Source: Charina bottae
Taxonomy: Eukaryota > Chordata > Lepidosauria > Squamata > Charinaidae
DNA: 64,000 bases
Reading direction: 5' to 3'
Assembly: GCA_023362775.1 (NCBI GenBank)
Contig: JALMGJ010000008.1
Location: 39,117,001-39,181,000, forward strand
Shown here: piece after piece, positions 63,524 to 64,000 of the stretch
Numbering within the stretch: the first letter of the stretch is position 1
Layout of the letters: every line of letters begins with the position of its first letter
The notes under the pieces: generated by a model
Seen by the model: the letters and a program-made list of their open reading frames with translations, nothing else
Databases searched by the model: none
Told to the model about the DNA's origin: nothing
Position numbers and translations under genes: made by a program

Positions 63524-63689
63524 TGCAAGAAAACAACAAGGCTCAGAGAGCATCAAGGACTCCACATGATAAACTGCGTTTCAGCCTTTCTTCCAAAGAG
63601 GATTCCAGCATCCCTGTTAAAGTTTTGCTAAACGCTTGTGAGAACAGAAAAGCTGGGTAGAAATCAAATCAATAAACTGCCTTATGTTC

Positions 63690-63958
63690 GATGGCTGTTG
63701 TGGGTCTTCCGGGCTGTGTGGCCGTGTTCTGGAAGTTGTGGTTCCTAACGTTTCGCCAGCATCTGTGGCCAGCATCTTCAGAGGGCAGGAGCACAGATAG
63801 AAGCAAAATCTCTTCTATCTGTGCTCCTGCCCTCTGAAGATGCTGGCCACAGATGCTGGCGAAACGTTAGGAACCACAACTTCCAGAACACGGCCACATA
63901 GCCCGGAAGACCCACAACAGCCATTGAACTCCGGCCGTGAAAGCCTTCGACAATACAT
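63690..63958. mobile_element. inverted pair of Penelope-like terminal repeats
   Basis: Long palindrome: both arms span CCGGGCTGTGTGGCCGTG... to AGATAGAAG, meeting at about 63806. Target duplication TGCCTTATGTTC at 63678-63689 and 63959-63970. The right arm ends CCGGCCGTGAAAGCCTTCGA as in 32487-33735; the left arm stops at GATGGCTGTTG. There is no coding sequence. Confidence 0.9.
63834..63871 (+). ncRNA. hammerhead-ribozyme-like motif in PLE terminal repeat
   Basis: CTGAAGA, stem GCTGGCC...GCTGGC, GAAAC, GTT, AGG pairing back to CCT. The mirror copy at about 63745-63784 on the minus strand has the same core. Confidence 0.55.
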
Positions 63959-64000
63959 TGCCTTATGTTCCCTATTTTACTTTGAAGTGCTAAGCAATGT

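Larger units (their letters stand above)
61703..63565 (+). mobile_element. Penelope-like element, 5'-truncated, with RT and endonuclease remains
   Basis: Target duplication ATGATAAACTGC at 61691-61702 and 63566-63577. Frames: VLFDVMALFTS near 61820; a 170-codon frame 61940-62452 with KGTPKGSPLSGLTAEIVMQR and YVDDTF; then QCKDCSSHYVGQTGRRLAEH near 62700 (GIY-YIG-like, degenerate). The hAT at 62897-63127 splits the endonuclease. The 3' part has a CTGAAGA-hairpin-GAAAC core at 63490-63520. It is in HPSE intron 1. Confidence 0.88.

Noticed and set aside
60442..64000. Search for HPSE exon 2
   Set aside because: No sequence resembling the conserved second exon; the stretch is intron filled with PLE and other repeats.

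Overview
The window is vertebrate nuclear DNA, very probably from a squamate reptile (lizard or snake). Split genes with GT-AG introns carry orthologues of ABRAXAS1, MRPS18C, HELQ and HPSE in the order and relative orientation known from other amniotes. The space between exons is filled with a squamate-like repeat load: L2 and CR1 LINEs, BovB-clade fragments, tRNA-derived SINEs with AACCTTTACC tails, Penelope-like elements (PLEs), several hAT-type elements with 8-bp target duplications, and one Tc1 transposon. The species cannot be named from sequence alone.

Layout. 338-9445 (+): ABRAXAS1, eight exons; the first coding exon lies left of the window. 10481-18343 (-): MRPS18C, complete in six exons, convergent with ABRAXAS1 and head-to-head with HELQ. 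18344-18947: a compact bidirectional promoter with CCAAT, ETS, E-box and ZNF143/THAP11-like sites. 18948-50127 (+): HELQ, complete in 18 exons, all splice phases compatible, 1053 codons. 50128-60211: intergenic, repeat-rich. 60212-60441 (+): HPSE coding exon 1 in a GC-rich island; the rest of HPSE lies beyond the right edge, and 60442-64000 is its first intron.

Function. HELQ (3'-5' DNA helicase) and ABRAXAS1 (scaffold of the BRCA1-A complex) are DNA-repair genes. They flank MRPS18C, a mitochondrial ribosomal protein that shares its promoter with HELQ. HPSE encodes secreted/lysosomal heparanase and is an ordinary syntenic neighbour.

The most unusual material is in the repeats. Three PLE families carry a CTGAAGA-hairpin-GAAAC arrangement that fits the hammerhead-ribozyme core. 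Two insertions consist only of inverted pairs of PLE terminal repeats with 12-13 bp target duplications. A SINE subfamily has expanded an internal 102-bp module to 2-5 tandem copies at four loci. Two hAT families with different termini share a CCAAT plus GC-box module. The ABRAXAS1 reading frame ends without the C-terminal SPxF motif that binds BRCA1. I found no cellular gene system that looks wholly new.
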